From the NCBI GenBank assembly GCA_958450325.1, contig OY288256.1, positions 52,098,953 to 52,162,952 on the forward strand: 64,000 nucleotides of DNA. The letters are read 5' to 3'. The translations under genes were made by a program, and so were the position numbers. The notes under the pieces are model-generated. The model made no database searches. It was given only the letters and a program-made list of their open reading frames with translations, and was not told the origin of the DNA. Shown here piece by piece: positions 44,140 through 57,214 of the stretch. The stretch is from Agrostemma githago (Eukaryota; Streptophyta; Magnoliopsida; Caryophyllales; Caryophyllaceae). How positions within the stretch are numbered: position 1 is the stretch's first letter; each line of letters opens with the position of its first letter.

Positions 44140-44460
44140 TACGCATGATGAAGATGATGATAGGATGAAGATGAAGATGTTCTACAAACTTCCGTCATTC
44201 ATCAAGCTTGAGGATGAAGATGTTCTTATTTTTTGTTGGATAAATGAAGCTTGAAGATGAAGAATTTTTTTTTGTAGAATGAATGAATTTTGAAGATGAG
44301 GATGTTTTCTTTTTGTTGAATGAATGAATGGATCTTGAAGATGATGATGCTTTTTTTTTGTTCGATTGATGAAGATGAAGATGAAGATGAGAGAGCATCA
44401 AGTTGAAGATGATGATGCTTTTTTTCGTTCGATTAAATGAAGATGAGAGAGCATCAAATT
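44140..44460. repeat. GATGAAGATGTTCTT-type degenerate tandem repeat
   Basis: Five or six units of about 55-60 bp, each 'GAAGATGAAGATG..(T)n GTTG.ATGAATGAA'. The minus-strand reading looks like a Ser/Lys repeat protein, but this is a by-product of the repeat. Confidence 0.6.
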
Positions 44461-44662
44461 GTAAGGAGTGAGAGTAATTGTAAGAAGTGAGAGTTTGATT
44501 GATGGGAGGTTTGCTTTTCTCTCTCCACTGTTGTGTCAGCTTACTGACACTACTTTTCTTTTTTTTTTACATCATCCATCTAAGCCATCCATCCAACCCA
44601 AGATCAAGGTCCAACAACACAACTTCCCAACTTTCCAATCCACACCAAACTCTCCTGAACCC

Positions 44663-44799
<137 letters not shown>

Positions 44800-45181
44800 A
44801 GACACCCGCATTTTGACTGCCACGTGTCTATGGTAGTCTCCGAAAAACACCCGATGATGATTGGACGTCAACGTGACTTAGTATACTCGGATTTGGGCTC
44901 GGAATTCATAATATCCGACATGGACTTTTAGCGGAGTAAAAATCTCACAAAACAGACCTCAAATTTAGGCCCAGTGGGTCGTTCCGAGTCAAATGAGACT
45001 AATTTGGGCCAAAACCGACACCAAAAATAATTCCCGTCTTTTGGCGACCGGGTCAAAACCCGGTCAAAGACGAAACCGTCTCATAAACCAGCTAAGATCA
45101 CTTTGGCGCACAAATCAAATTCAAAAAAGCTACCAAAACAAACAAGTCAAACCTTCCCCAAATATCTCGATTTTGTTTGAT

Positions 45182-45290
45182 CCACTCGATCGAGTGGGTT
45201 GCCCACTCGGTCGAGTGGAGCGCTTCGAGCTGGGCTTGGCCCATTTTCTAAAGCACTCGATCGAGTGCACTAGGGCCACTCGATCGAGTG
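45182..45290 (+). promoter_or_regulatory. Palindrome cluster upstream of the LTR TATA box
   Basis: CCACTCGATCGAGTGG (45182-45197), CCACTCGGTCGAGTGG (45203-45218, one mismatch at the centre), GCACTCGATCGAGTGC (45253-45268) and CACTCGATCGAGTG (45277-45290). The last ends 23 bp before TATAAAT. Repeated in the 3' LTR, where one site is mutated (CGGTCAAG at about 53395). Confidence 0.85.
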
Positions 45291-45313
45291 CCCCCTAGGT
45301 CGTGGGAAACGTC

Positions 45314-45320
45314 TATAAAT
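45314..45320 (+). promoter_or_regulatory. LTR TATA box of copy D
   Basis: TATAAAT in CGTCTATAAATACCGACTC, just after palindrome cluster 1. Equivalent boxes are at 16207 (P), 24711 (C, minus) and 56495 (E). Confidence 0.65.
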
Positions 45321-46204
45321 ACCGACTCATTCCCATGCATTTCAACAGGGGGATACACATACTTTGCCCTACATTTTTCAGCCACAATCTAACCTGCATA
45401 CCTACACATCAAGCCTTAGCAACCCTAAGCAACACACACAAAAACCGAGTCCTTCGTCCCTCGAAAAACCGATGTAATACACACACACATCCATACACAC
45501 CATAACTCGCATACATCCTCGATACTCCCAAGCCTTGCCGCTATTTTACGAGTCCATTTCCGAGGTCTATACTAGCATGTATGTTGAGGGTGTCCTAAAC
45601 CCTTTTTCTATCTCTTTTCTATATCGTTTTTTATGTACATTTTTACATTATTGCATCGTAGTAACACTAACACATACACTAACTTTTTCATCTTTTCGCA
45701 TTTCTAATTTTGCATCATTTTTATATCGTTACTAACTCTAATAATACCGCGTATATAATACTAATATCAAAAGTCGGTTTTGAAATGTTGAACTACGAGG
45801 ATCACATTCGATCCGTCTAATCCCTTTACGAGCAACGACGGAGGTGGAGCCCTTTCGAGGAGCCCCGCCCCAATGTACTCAAGGGCGTGACGTGATCGTG
45901 ATTCGTCGTAGTTGAACATATTTAACTCCATTTCCAAAATTGGTTCGAGACCCGTTGACACGAATACCGACATCACGTAACCGGAAAGGGTTAGTTTCGA
46001 TGTCGTGACGTAGAGGGATGCATCTCGCTACTAATTCAAAGTTTCATAATCTGACACAAACGTTTTCATAAAAACTTCGGTGACGGTATTATAATCGTTC
46101 ATACACGATTATAGTACCGGAGGCCGAGTCGAATACAAATCGTGCGATATTTGTATTTGACTTGGCCGATCATCGATTTCAAGTCATAAAATCGAGCAAA
46201 TCAC

Positions 46205-46400
46205 TACTCGTACAGGGGGCACTCGACCGAGTGCCATAGGCCACTCGATCGAGTTGCACCCCAAAAACTGGGCAGTAGCCCCATTAACGACATACTCGAC
46301 CGAGTGCCATAAGGCACTCGATCGAGTACCCCCCAAAAAATGGGCAGTAGCCATGTTAATAGCGCACTCGGTCGAGTCAATCAATGACTCGGTCGAGTGG
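46205..46400 (+). promoter_or_regulatory. Palindrome cluster downstream in the LTR
   Basis: Six sites: GCACTCGACCGAGTGC, CCACTCGATCGAGTTG, TACTCGACCGAGTGCC, GCACTCGATCGAGTAC, CACTCGGTCGAGTCA and GACTCGGTCGAGTGGG. They are spaced mostly 22-45 bp apart, some 900 bp after the TATA box. Confidence 0.8.
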
Positions 46401-47393
46401 GTCCGGCAACTCAGAAACCCGAGGGCTTGGACACATATTTCGAGCCCCGTTCTTTATCGACTTTAGACCATCATCCGACCTTCCTATCTTTCAAAACTAT
46501 ACACATCACGACACGTAGAACGACTTTGACCACTTTGACGTGATAAGTCGGGACAAGACTACGGAATGGGAGATTAGGCTAGCAATATGCCGCAGTCTCA
46601 TATTTCTGTCCTTCGTTTAATATGCGACATAATGCGTATTTAATCGGGGTTAGTCCATCTACATATTTCGCGGTCTAATTTACATACGGGTCCGTCCCTT
46701 TCATTATATCGCGTTATTTTCATTTCGTTTATCATTTACACGTATTGCCGTATTGTGAATTCCGGGTTGTATTTCCGCCCGTGTAATTTGTACGTTATTT
46801 CTATTTATTTTCGAGCTTTGTTTATTTAATTGCTTTTACGCTTTATAAATGAACCTCGCATGCTAAATCACTTTGACGTGAATCAAGATGCATTAAATGA
46901 CGTAGCAAATCAATAATTCACATGCTTAGCCCGAAAATGCTGTTTGCATATCATTTAATTATTTTACTAGCGCGCGTATCATGAACACGAACGATGTCTT
47001 AGTAGAGGCCGCCATGTGCGGGCGGGGTTGGGTGTCCTTAGTGGGCTTCCCAACACGTACCCTCACCCCTTACTCAGAACCTTTGGTTTCCGGATGTCCG
47101 AAACCCTTGGCGCACGAGAGTCATTCTTTACACGATTACCGGTATAGATGGTATCGGTATCGCAATGCAAAGGGACGAGCCCCATAAACTCTGAAATCGG
47201 AGTGGGCTTACTTTGTGTATAGCCCATGACGACATAGAGTGGGCTCGTATGGTTCCGAATAACCACAAAATTCGGTGGCGACTCCATTTTGACTTAAATT
47301 TCGAACCCGAGAACAATCTTACCACGAGATTCATTCGCCTACCCAAACCCGCGCTTCGCCGCGTCGGGGTGGACCTACGTCATCTCCACAATT

Positions 47394-47411
47394 TGGCGAC
47401 TCCGCTGGGGA
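47394..47411 (+). promoter_or_regulatory. Primer-binding site (tRNA-Arg) of copy D
   Basis: TGGCGACTCCGCTGGGGA, three bases (ATT) after the LTR. Confidence 0.93.
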
Positions 47412-49168
47412 TACCTGATGTACCACATGTCATCGGGGTTCCTAGGGTGAGACTCGAAGAGAAATCGTTCGTAGATTAATGTGCGCGCATTAGTTTAATG
47501 ATTCATGCATAACCCAAATTTGCCCGGGCCGGTTACTTGTGACCGACGTCCCACTATACCGCGGTGCATTCCTACATGGGTGCGCTAAAAACATCGATGG
47601 TGGAACTCGTCTCGGTTTTGCGGCATGTCCTAAGACCAACTCGGCTTAGGGAGTCCGTCCATCACATGAGAAAGCCATCGTTGTTGGTATAGACCCTATT
47701 TTGACCGACCGAGACTTAGTGTAAAGCATACATAAGCGTCGTTATAATGTTTGTTTGACTACGTGCTACTTGGTATCCGTGTCATTTTTCAAAAACCGTC
47801 ATTTCAAAATTGCATCTTTCCAAAATACCAAATTTCAAAAAACCCGAAATACTGTCCGTTTCGGGACCCATCTTTCCAAAACACCAAATTTTGAAAAACC
47901 CGAAATACCGTCCGTTTCGGGACCCGTCTTTTCAAAATATCCAATTTCAAAAAACTCGGAATGCTGCCGAAAAGACTTACGATTTGACTCAAAACAAGCC
48001 TTTTTTTTAGCCGGCATGCTATCCATTTCAATTCGAATTTCCGATCCACCATTCGATTTTCGAATTTTCAAAATTCAATTTCAATTTTCAAATCTTCGTG
48101 ATGCCATTCGCGATTTTCAAATCCTCGAGATTCCATTCTCGATTTTCAAATCTCCAAGATGTCGTTTTCGATTCTCAAATCTTCGGGATCTCATTTTCAA
48201 TTTTCAAATTTTTGGAAATTTATTTTCGATATTCAAATTTTCAAAATTCCAAAAATTCAACTTTTCAAAAAACCGGTCTTGTCGGCATGCTGCCAATTTC
48301 AAAAGACGGGACCGTCTCCCAATTTTTTTTCAAAACGCGAAATTACTCGCAACCATTCTAACATTTCAAAATGCCCGGTCCTATTGGCCCACTACCAATT
48401 TCGGGACCGTTCTCTCAATTTTCAAAATCCAATCATTTTATTTTCAAAAACCTTCCTTATTATAGGACCTACCGTAATCCGTGTGTCGGGTCTTTTCGTA
48501 ATATGTCGAAGGTCTATAGCGTCGAAACTCCGTCGATCCTACATCACGAGTTTCTTCCCCATCCTAGTCCGCCGACCAACACGAGTCATACACTCGTAAA
48601 TGGAAGGTTCGTCTAAACACTCGAGTCCTAACTAGAAAGTCACACGCAATTTTCCCTCCGACAGGACGGTCCCCACGACCTTTCCTAAGGGAATTTTGCC
48701 CGTCTTTCAATCCGTTAGTCGAGTCATCCCAATTCAAAAATCCTTTAACTTAAGGGTCTACCCTAATCACAGGGTCATCCTTATTCAAGTCAAGTCAAGG
48801 GTCTCTAGCGTCGAAACTCTGCCGATCTTACATCGCAAGTTTCTTCCCTTACCCCGTCTGCCTTTCCTCGAGACCGAGTCAACCTTTTACAAGGCATAGC
48901 CCTGTAGCTAAAGGTTCGTGATCCTTACATCTAAGGGTCACTCGTCCGACACTCGAGTCTTAGCAAAACCTAGAATCTCACTTGGGGGCTATTCTCCGAC
49001 GGAGTGATTAATCACAGTCACTCCGAGAATCACACCCTACGTGTTTGTCTTAGGAGAGTCAAACCCGAGTCAAACCCGAGTTGTCTTTCCTCCCGCGCAA
49101 TTTCCTATGTCTTGGCGTGTTTGGGTTCCGAAGCAACATTTCTGATTACGTGGGTATTCTCGCAGAGT
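47412..49168 (+). other. Leader of copy D
   Basis: About 1.75 kb, non-coding. A T/C-rich block of 'TTTTCAAATTTC..GGGA' repeats lies at 47780-48460. Conserved 'TAGCGTCGAAACTC.G.CGATC' blocks occur twice (48516 and 48808). The end carries CTGAT..ATTCTCGCAG, a candidate branch point and splice acceptor just before gag. Confidence 0.6.
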
Positions 49169-50050
49169 ATGGCACCCACAACCGGGAATAGGGACATGGA
49201 AAACACCATCAATGAAATAAAGGCTTCGCTGGAAACAATGGTTAGTAGGCAGGCCATAACCGAAACCCATATAGGGTTCCTGAAAACCAACCAAGAGGCC
49301 ATGAATGCTCGTTTAACTGTCATCGAACGACAAGACCTCGATTCTGGATCGGTCAATACTGGGCCATTTGCCAAATTGATCAGCACGGTGCGTGAGCTCG
49401 AACAACAGTTCCATGCCTCCCGAGGGAACAACATTTATATTGAAAACTCCCGAGACTATACACCCATCAGTGAGAAACTACCAACAAATCTCAACTTAGA
49501 GGGGTTACCCATATTCGAAGGGACGGAGGATCCATTACTACACCTCCGAGCCTTCAAAGCATTTATGGCGATCAAGGGGGTCAAAGCCGACATGTTCATC
49601 AATCTGTTCGGCGCATCCCTCGGGAAATATCCAAAAGCCTGGTTCTATAGGCTTAATACAAAAAGATTCCCCACTTGGGAGGATGTGGCTACCGAGTTCG
49701 CTAAAAACTATTCTGATAATACCGAACTTCAGACTACCATGCGGACTTTAGAAGTCATGGCCCAAGAGCCAACAGAGGGTTTCACCAAATACCTTCAACG
49801 TTGGCGGGCTGAGAGTGTTAAGCTGGTAGACAAGCCCAGCGAGAAGACACTAGTGGATGCATTCATCAACAACCTCCTACCCTCCTACCGCGTCCATCTT
49901 AGGTATGCCGGCATCTCAAACTTTGCTGTGCTTACCGAAATGGGCACTAGGATCGAAGACGATCTTCGACATAACGAAGATTTGGGTGAAGCTCCTACCA
50001 AAGGCTATACTGGACATCCACTTGAGTCCTTAGAGGCCGAAGACTACTGA
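49169..50050 (+). CDS. gag: gag (capsid region) of Ogre-like copy D
   Basis: 293 codons, intact, same start (MAPTTGN) and stop (LEAEDY) as copy A. N-terminal helix-rich part (ENTINEIKASLETMVSRQ) and capsid core: FEGTEDPLLHLRAFKAFMAI, LFGASLGKYPKAWFYRL, FPTWEDVATEFAKNYSDN, EGFTKYLQRWRAESVKLVDK and FINNLLPSYRVHLRYAGISN. The frame is open upstream to 49004, but that part is conserved as leader, not protein. No CCHC finger is present. As the only protein of a recently moved element, it is either needed in cis or a relic that has not been lost. Enzymes must come from another element. Confidence 0.9.
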   Translation: MAPTTGNRDMENTINEIKASLETMVSRQAITETHIGFLKTNQEAMNARLTVIERQDLDSGSVNTGPFAKLISTVRELEQQFHASRGNNIYIENSRDYTPISEKLPTNLNLEGLPIFEGTEDPLLHLRAFKAFMAIKGVKADMFINLFGASLGKYPKAWFYRLNTKRFPTWEDVATEFAKNYSDNTELQTTMRTLEVMAQEPTEGFTKYLQRWRAESVKLVDKPSEKTLVDAFINNLLPSYRVHLRYAGISNFAVLTEMGTRIEDDLRHNEDLGEAPTKGYTGHPLESLEAEDY

Positions 50051-52969
50051 CAACCTCATCCAGGAGTCCAGATTTGATTTGAGTCCGAGTCTGAGTCCGA
50101 GTCTAGGATGTTCTATCTCCTCATTTCAAAGTCAGAGTCAGAGTCAACTGTATTCTATCCTCTTTTCGTATTCTAATAAAATCAGCCTTTTCAATTTCTC
50201 ATATATGCTTCCATTTTGTGTTTCCGAGAACATGATGAACACCATCATACACTGTGAGCACATGCACGTGACTATTATAGGCACATCTATAATGACTGCA
50301 GGAACTGAGACCCATGTTTTCCCTTACCTGTTCCATGTCTGGCATAGACAACCACATAACTACCCTTAGCAGGAGCGATATCGAATCCTATGATAAATCT
50401 AGGAAGTCTCCTAGTTTGGGTTTAAGACGGGAGGCAAGCCCATTTCCCACAATAAACACCCCTCCAATAAGACTAACCAATCCCTACCTTAGGCGTTTAG
50501 TCTGACCAGAAGAAAAAAAACTGGACAAAAAAATCAAAAGTCCAAGGAAAAAGCAAAAGGCCCAAAACAAAAGAGTTGGCCATAAAAAAAAAGAACTCTC
50601 AGCATCCCCCGACCAGATACGGTCAATCCCACGACCGGGGCTAAGAGGTCAACCCAAAAAAACAAAAAAAAAACAAAAAAAAAAATTCAAATACCCACGA
50701 CCATAGTCAACGGTCAACTCAAGTGAAAGTCCCTTGTCCGGGAACGGTCAATTCAAAACATCATCAAAACCCATGACCAGGGCTAAAAGGTCAGCCAAAA
50801 AATGTTCAAGAACCCATGACTGTAGTGAAAACGGTCAAATAGGGGAGAGACAATCAAGCTGGTTAGCTAACACCACACTTAGCCTTCCCACATTACAACC
50901 CTCAAGACCTTCCCGAGACCTAGGCTAAGAGACAGCCCGGAATTTTGAGGATTCTAGCTCCATAGGATACACCCTAACCATTAGGGCCAGACATGGAAAC
51001 CAGATCCCGCATCATCAAACCTGCCCAATCGAAGCCCGAGTCATTTTTACTCGACTTCTCCCTTTCCTACCACATTACAATACCTTACCCTTGAAGCCTT
51101 AGCTCCACAAAATCGAGCTCCAGATTTCGAAGCATCAAAGCCACTTATTGCCTGGCACCACATTTCCAAAAAAACAACCAAACCAGTTACCAACCCCGAA
51201 CACGGGAACTCAACTTGCGGTCGGCATAGAACATGCCCAAATAGTTCACACCACCTATGGGGGCTATCCCGGAGAACGCTCACAGTCACAGGATCAACAT
51301 CCTAACTGTTCTAGCCCTTTGATCAAGACATCATTGGGAACGCACCTAGCCTACATCATCGCTATGGCTAGTTACACACAAAGCCCTAATAAACTAGGCA
51401 CAATAACATATCTTCCAATCCACTGAACTACGGCTTGGTTTGATTTCACTACACGTGAATACGTAGGCAGCCTTTCAACAAAGGCACAACCACCCACATT
51501 GACACAAATAAAAAAGGCACCATCATTCCGGTCACGACGCTGTCATGTTCTCAGCAGCTAGCTTTGTCGTCCTGGGGGCTTCTCCTGAGCAGAAGTTCTC
51601 CATCCACTCACATAATCCAAATGACTTTCAAAACCTAGCCACCTTTCTTTAGTGTGTCCTAGTACTCGGCTCGGTCGAAGACGAGAATCTGTCGGGACTC
51701 GATGCGGCACCCACTTCGGGAATGTACCCCAAAACCAAAAATTCAAAGAGCACTAGGCTACAACATTGCCACTGCTAAGTCCTGCCGTGCAGTAACAGTC
51801 TTATTAACGACTACTGCGGTTCTCCTATACCAGGATCCTTCTCTTTTAGATGTTCGACCGTGTTGCCACTCGCCTAGGCTATGGAATAGCGCAAGCTTAA
51901 GAGTCTTGTCATCTTAGGTGGCCCACCCCCCTACCGAGTCACGGTCCAACCCTCGAAAGTCCAGTCGTGTCTATCAACTCGTCCTGTCACGTCCAGAGTC
52001 GAGTCTGTCGATATGTCTCTCTTCAAATTCTCATTTTAAAATTTGCAAAACTTAGCCATTTGATAAAATCCTTTTCGACAAGGTCAAATTTCGGTCTATT
52101 TAAACTGCAAAATTCTTTTCTACCCCTTTCAATTTTGAAAACCTATCTCCTAGCACGTGAGTTGCTTTCAGGACTTCGATTTCAAAATGAAGCAAAAATC
52201 ATTTTCCCCAGCGCAAGCCAGTCTATAGATGCTAACTGCATTTCCTATGTGCTATCTTGCTATATACTATGCCTGCTATTTCTGCCTATGTATCTAACAT
52301 TTCAGGTACCAGCATTGCTTCCCAACGGAACAACAAAGACGGTGTTTCTCCTGGAATGCTACGTCCAAGACGTGATGTGTCGGCATACGGGTACACCCAA
52401 GACTTCAGAAGCAAGTCCCCGCGCAGCTACTTTTCTCCCCAGCGAGAGTCAACATTTTACCTATGTGTTACATACAAGTTGTTATGTGTCAGCATATAGG
52501 TACACCCCAGACTTTAGAAGCAAGTCCCCGCGAAACTATTTAATTCCCCCAACGGAGTTAGCTTTTCCCCGAAGTGCTACATCCAAAGTGCGATGTGTCG
52601 GCATACGGGTACACCTACTCCCCACAGGAGGCAAGCTTTACTCCCCACGGAGCATTGCCATTAGCTCAAGTACGACTCAAGGCTTCAGAAGCAAGCCCGA
52701 ACAGCTCATATACTTCCCCAGCGGAACGCCTGAGGCGGCATTTATCCCGAAACAATACGGGATGGGCCCACACATAGGCGCGCCCAGGACTTATGCAACA
52801 AGTCTGACTCCCCGCGAAGCTATCATCGACAGGACAGGTATGACCCTTTGCTTATGGCTGGCGAGCCCTTCACGTGAGTCCACTGGACTATAAACGACCC
52901 GACCGGAAGTCTACCAGGTCTTAACGGGCTTGGTAGCTACTCTGACTTTCGCCTTGTCCAAGCCTCAGT
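50051..52969 (+). other. Long non-coding 3' region of copy D
   Basis: No ORF with homology. Conserved with copies C and E: GAGTCCGAGTCTAGGATG repeats (50085-50108), CACATGCACGTGACTATTAT (about 50258), an A-rich tract (50505-50690), and TACACGTGAATACGTAGGCA (about 51450), a motif common near the 3' end of Tat-lineage elements. 52368-52640 holds three copies, period about 115 bp, of 'GATGTGTCGGCATACGGGTA' followed by 'CAGAAGCAAGTCCCCGCG'. Confidence 0.65.
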
Positions 52970-52983
52970 CAGAGTGGGGGCTC
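52970..52983 (+). promoter_or_regulatory. Polypurine tract of copy D
   Basis: CAGAGTGGGGGCTC next to the 3' LTR start at 52984. Confidence 0.8.
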
Positions 52984-55573
52984 TGTAGACACCCGCATTT
53001 TGACTGCCACGTGTCTATGGTAGTCTCCGAAAAACACCCGATGATGATTGGACGTCAACGTGACTTAGTATACTCGGATTTGGGCTCGGAATTCATAATA
53101 TCCGACATGGACTTTTAGCGGAGTAAAAATCTCACAAAACAGACCTCAAATTTAGGCCCAGTGGGTCGTTCCGAGTCAAATGAGACTAATTTGGGCCAAA
53201 ACCGACACCAAAAATAATTCCCGTCTTTTGGCGACCGGGTCAAAACCCGGTCAAAGACGAAACCGTCTCATAAACCAGCTAAGATCACTTTGGCGCACAA
53301 ATCAAATTCAAAAAAGCTACCAAAACAAACAAGTCAAACCTTCCCCAAATATCTCGATTTTGTTTGATCCACTCGATCGAGTGGGTTGCCCACTCGGTCA
53401 AGTGGAGCGCTTCGAGCTGGGCTTGGCCCATTTTCTAAAGCACTCGATCGAGTGCACTAGGGCCACTCGATCGAGTGCCCCCTAGGTCATGGGAAACGTC
53501 TATAAATACCGACTCATTCCCATGCATTTCAACAGGGGGATACACATACTTTGCCCTACATTTTTCAGCCACAATCTAACCTGCATACCTACACATCAAG
53601 CCTTAGCAACCCTAAGCAACACACACAAAAACCGAGTCCTTCGTCCCTCGAAAAACCGACGTAATACACACACACATCCATACACACCATAACTCGCATA
53701 CATCCTCGATACTCCCAAGCCTTGCCGCTATTTTACGAGTCCATTTCCGAGGTCTATACTAGCATGTATGTTGAGGGTGTCCTAAACCCTTTTTCTATCT
53801 CTTTTCTATATCGTTTTTTATGTACATTTTTACATTATTGCATCGTAGTAACACTAACACATACACTAACTTTTTCATCTTTTCGCATTTCTAATTTTGC
53901 ATCATTTTTATATCGTTACTAACTCTAATAATACCGCGTATATAATACTAATATCAAAAGTCGGTTTTGAAATGTTGAACTACGAGGATCACATTCGATC
54001 CGTCTAATCCCTTTACGAGCAACGACGGAGGTGGAGCCCTTTCGAGGAGCCCCGCCCCAATGTACTCAAGGGCGTGACGTGATCGTGATTCGTCGTAGTT
54101 GAACATATTTAACTCCATTTCCAAAATTGATTCGAGACCCGTTAACACGAATACCGACATCACGTAACCCGAAAGGGTTAGTTTCGATGTCGTGACGTAG
54201 AGGGATGCATCTCGCTACTAATTCAAAGTTTCATAATCTAACACAAACATTTTCATAAAAACTCCGGTGACGGTATTATAATCGTTCATACACGATTATA
54301 GTACCGGAGGCCGAGTCGAATACAAATCGTGCGATACTTGTATTTGACTTGGCCGATCATCGATTTCAAGTCATAAAATCGAGCAAATCACTACTCGTAC
54401 AGGGGGCACTCGACCGAGTGCCATAGGCCACTCGATCGAGTTGCACCCCAAAAACTGGGCAGTAGCCCCATTAACGACATACTCGACCGAGTGCCATAAG
54501 GCACTCGATCGAGTACCCCCCAAAAAATGGGCAGTAGCCATGTTAATAGCGCACTCGGTCGAGTCAATCAATGACTCGGTCGAGTGGGTCCGGCAACTCA
54601 GAAACCCGAGGGCTTGGACACATATTTCGAGCCCCGTTCTTTATCGACTTTAGACCATCATCCGACCTTCCTATCTTTCAAAACTATACACATCACGACA
54701 CGTAGAACGACTTTGACCACTTTGACGTGATAAGTCGGGACAAGACTACGGGATGGGAGATTAGGCTAGCAATATGCCGCAGTCTCATATTTCCGTCCTT
54801 CGTTTAATATGCGACATAATGCGTATTTAATCGGGGTTAGTCCATCTACATATTTCGCGGTCTAATTTACATACGGGTCCGTCCCTTTCATTATATCGCG
54901 TTATTTTCATTTCGTTTATCATTTACACGTATTGCCGTATTGTGAATTCCGGGTTGTATTTCCGCCCGTGTAATTTGTACGTTATTTCTATTTATTTTCG
55001 AGCTTTGTTTATTTAATTGCTTTTACGCTTTATAAATGAACCTCGCATGCTAAATCACTTTGACGTGAATCAAGATGCATTAAATGACGTAGCAAATCAA
55101 TAATTCACATGCTTAGCCCGAAAATGCTGTTTGCATATCATTTAATTATTTTACTAGCGCGCGTATCATGAACACGAACGATGTCTTAGTAGAGGCCGCC
55201 ATGTGCGGGCGGGGTTGGGTGTCCTTAGTGGGCTTCCCAACACGTACCCTCACCCCTTACTCAGAACCTTTGGTTTCCGGATGTCCGAAACCCTTGGCGC
55301 ACGAGAGTCATTCTTTACACGATTACCGGTATAGATGGTATCGGTATCGCAATGCAAAGGGACGAGCCCCATAAACTCTGAAATCGGAGTGGGCTTACTT
55401 TGTGTATAGCCCATGACGACATAGAGTGGGCTCGTATGGTTCCGAATAACCACAAAATTCGGTGGCGACTCCATTTTGACTTAAATTTCGAACCCGAGAA
55501 CAATCTTACCACGAGATTCATTCGCCTACCCAAACCCGCGCTTCGCCGCGTCGGGGTGGACCTACGTCATGTC

Positions 55574-55577
<4 letters not shown>
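52984..55577 (+). repeat. 3' LTR of copy D
   Basis: Same length as the 5' LTR, ends ..GTCATGTCCACA. Carries both palindrome clusters (53369-53477 and 54392-54587). Confidence 0.95.

Positions 55578-55634
<57 letters not shown>
55578..55634. repeat. (TA)n microsatellite, right part
   Basis: Continuation of the tract interrupted by copy D. 55635-55809 then has an (ATT)n tract (55661-55683) and a few 'GAGCTGAGCTGATAGGAGCT' repeats, with no gene. Confidence 0.95.
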
Positions 55635-55636
<2 letters not shown>

Positions 55637-56237
55637 AAACAAATTACAAGAACTTTTACGATTATTATTATTATTATTATTATTGAAGTATTATTTTAGG
55701 AGGTGTAAATATTGGAGCTGAGCTGATAGGAGCTAGGCTGAATTGATAGAAGCTGAGCGGGTCTAAAATGGTCTGAAATTAAGTTGAAAAGAGCCGGACC
55801 TGAGGGTCTTGTAGACACCCACATTTGGCCGATAGGTGTCAATATCAGTTTCCAAAAAAACACCCGATGATGATCGAACGCAAACATGCTTTAATATACT
55901 CGTATATGGGCTCAAAATCGTTAGTATTTGGCTTGGGCATTTTATGGAGTACAAATCTCACCAAACAGACCTCAAATTCAGGCCCACTGGGTCGCTTCTA
56001 GTCAAATAAGACTAATTTGGGTCAAAACCGCCACCAAGGGCAAACCGTCTTTTAGCGACCGGGTCAAACCCCGGATCAAAGGCGTTTCTGAGACATAAAA
56101 TCTGTCACGCAGCTTTCGGAAATCCAATTTGAAGTCAAATACCACAGAAAATCAGCCATGGAGAAGAATTAAGCAACTAGAACTCTCCCTTAAAGATAAA
56201 ACCCGACCTCTAAAAGAGATTCCTACCCGGCTCAGAC

Positions 56238-56349
56238 CCACTCGATCGAGTGGACCGGCCCACTCGGTCGAGCAGGCTCGTAAAACACGCTAAAAATCGG
56301 CGTCAGACCGGGCACTCGATCGAGTACTATGCACTACTCGATCGAGTGA
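56238..56349 (+). promoter_or_regulatory. Palindrome cluster upstream of the TATA box, copy E
   Basis: CCACTCGATCGAGTGG, CCCACTCGGTCGAGCAG, GCACTCGATCGAGTACT and CTACTCGATCGAGTGAC. Confidence 0.8.
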
Positions 56350-57214
56350 CCCCTTTTCCAGCTAGAACCGGATTCCTTTTCTATCCAAGATCGGAATCCT
56401 ACTCCACCTAAACCGGGTGCTTTCTTCTCATCCAAGCAAGCTTTTCCTATCCAAAATCTAAGTACCTTTCCTGGCCAAAGGCGGAAACCTCTCCTATAAA
56501 TACACCCCCTTGCACACATACAATTCACAATTACAATCCCCGACATATCATCAATAATTCCCAACATCAATTCACAACCCGAATTTCTATGCAAACTATA
56601 CAAAAACATCGTCCCAATTCTCCTCTAGAAATCCTTTAGTAAACTCGAGATCAAAACTCGTTAAAGACCCGAGAGCAAAACTCGTCAAATCCCTTCCCAA
56701 TTATACACACCATAACTCTCCTATATACATCTTAACGCTCCCGCGCCTAGGCCGCTATTACGAGTCCGTTTTCGAGATAATTTAGCATGTAGGTTGAGGG
56801 TGTTACAAATTCCGATTTTTCTCTTTCTCTTCCTTTTTCTCGTTTTTTCGTCCGTCTTGCGTTGTCATCGTCATTTTTTTTCCTATTTTTTTTCTCGTTT
56901 CTAATATCGATATTATCGTACTACTATCATAATTAGCCATTAAGTGTCATCCCTAGGATTCGATATCGACTCTATAGTCGAATGTCGGATCTAAAGGAAT
57001 CAATGAAAAAACGGTTTACAAACATCTATTTACAAAATTCACTCTAATATTAGATATTGATTCTATAATCAAGCATCGAATATTACGAGTATCAAAATTT
57101 AAGTCGAGTATAAATCGCAACATATTTTTACGCGACTTAACCAAATTATCGATTTTCAAAGCCGAAAGCAATTTCAAAATCAAAATCAAACGAACCATAG
57201 TTCGCACAGGGGTC

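Noticed and set aside
47755..48616. ORF of 236 codons in the leader of copy D
   Set aside because: It reads a TTTTCAAATTTC repeat tract; it is not conserved as protein in copies A, C and E.
51967..52893. ORF of 308 codons in the 3' region of copy D
   Set aside because: No recognisable domain; it crosses a tandem nucleotide repeat and is not open in copies C or E.
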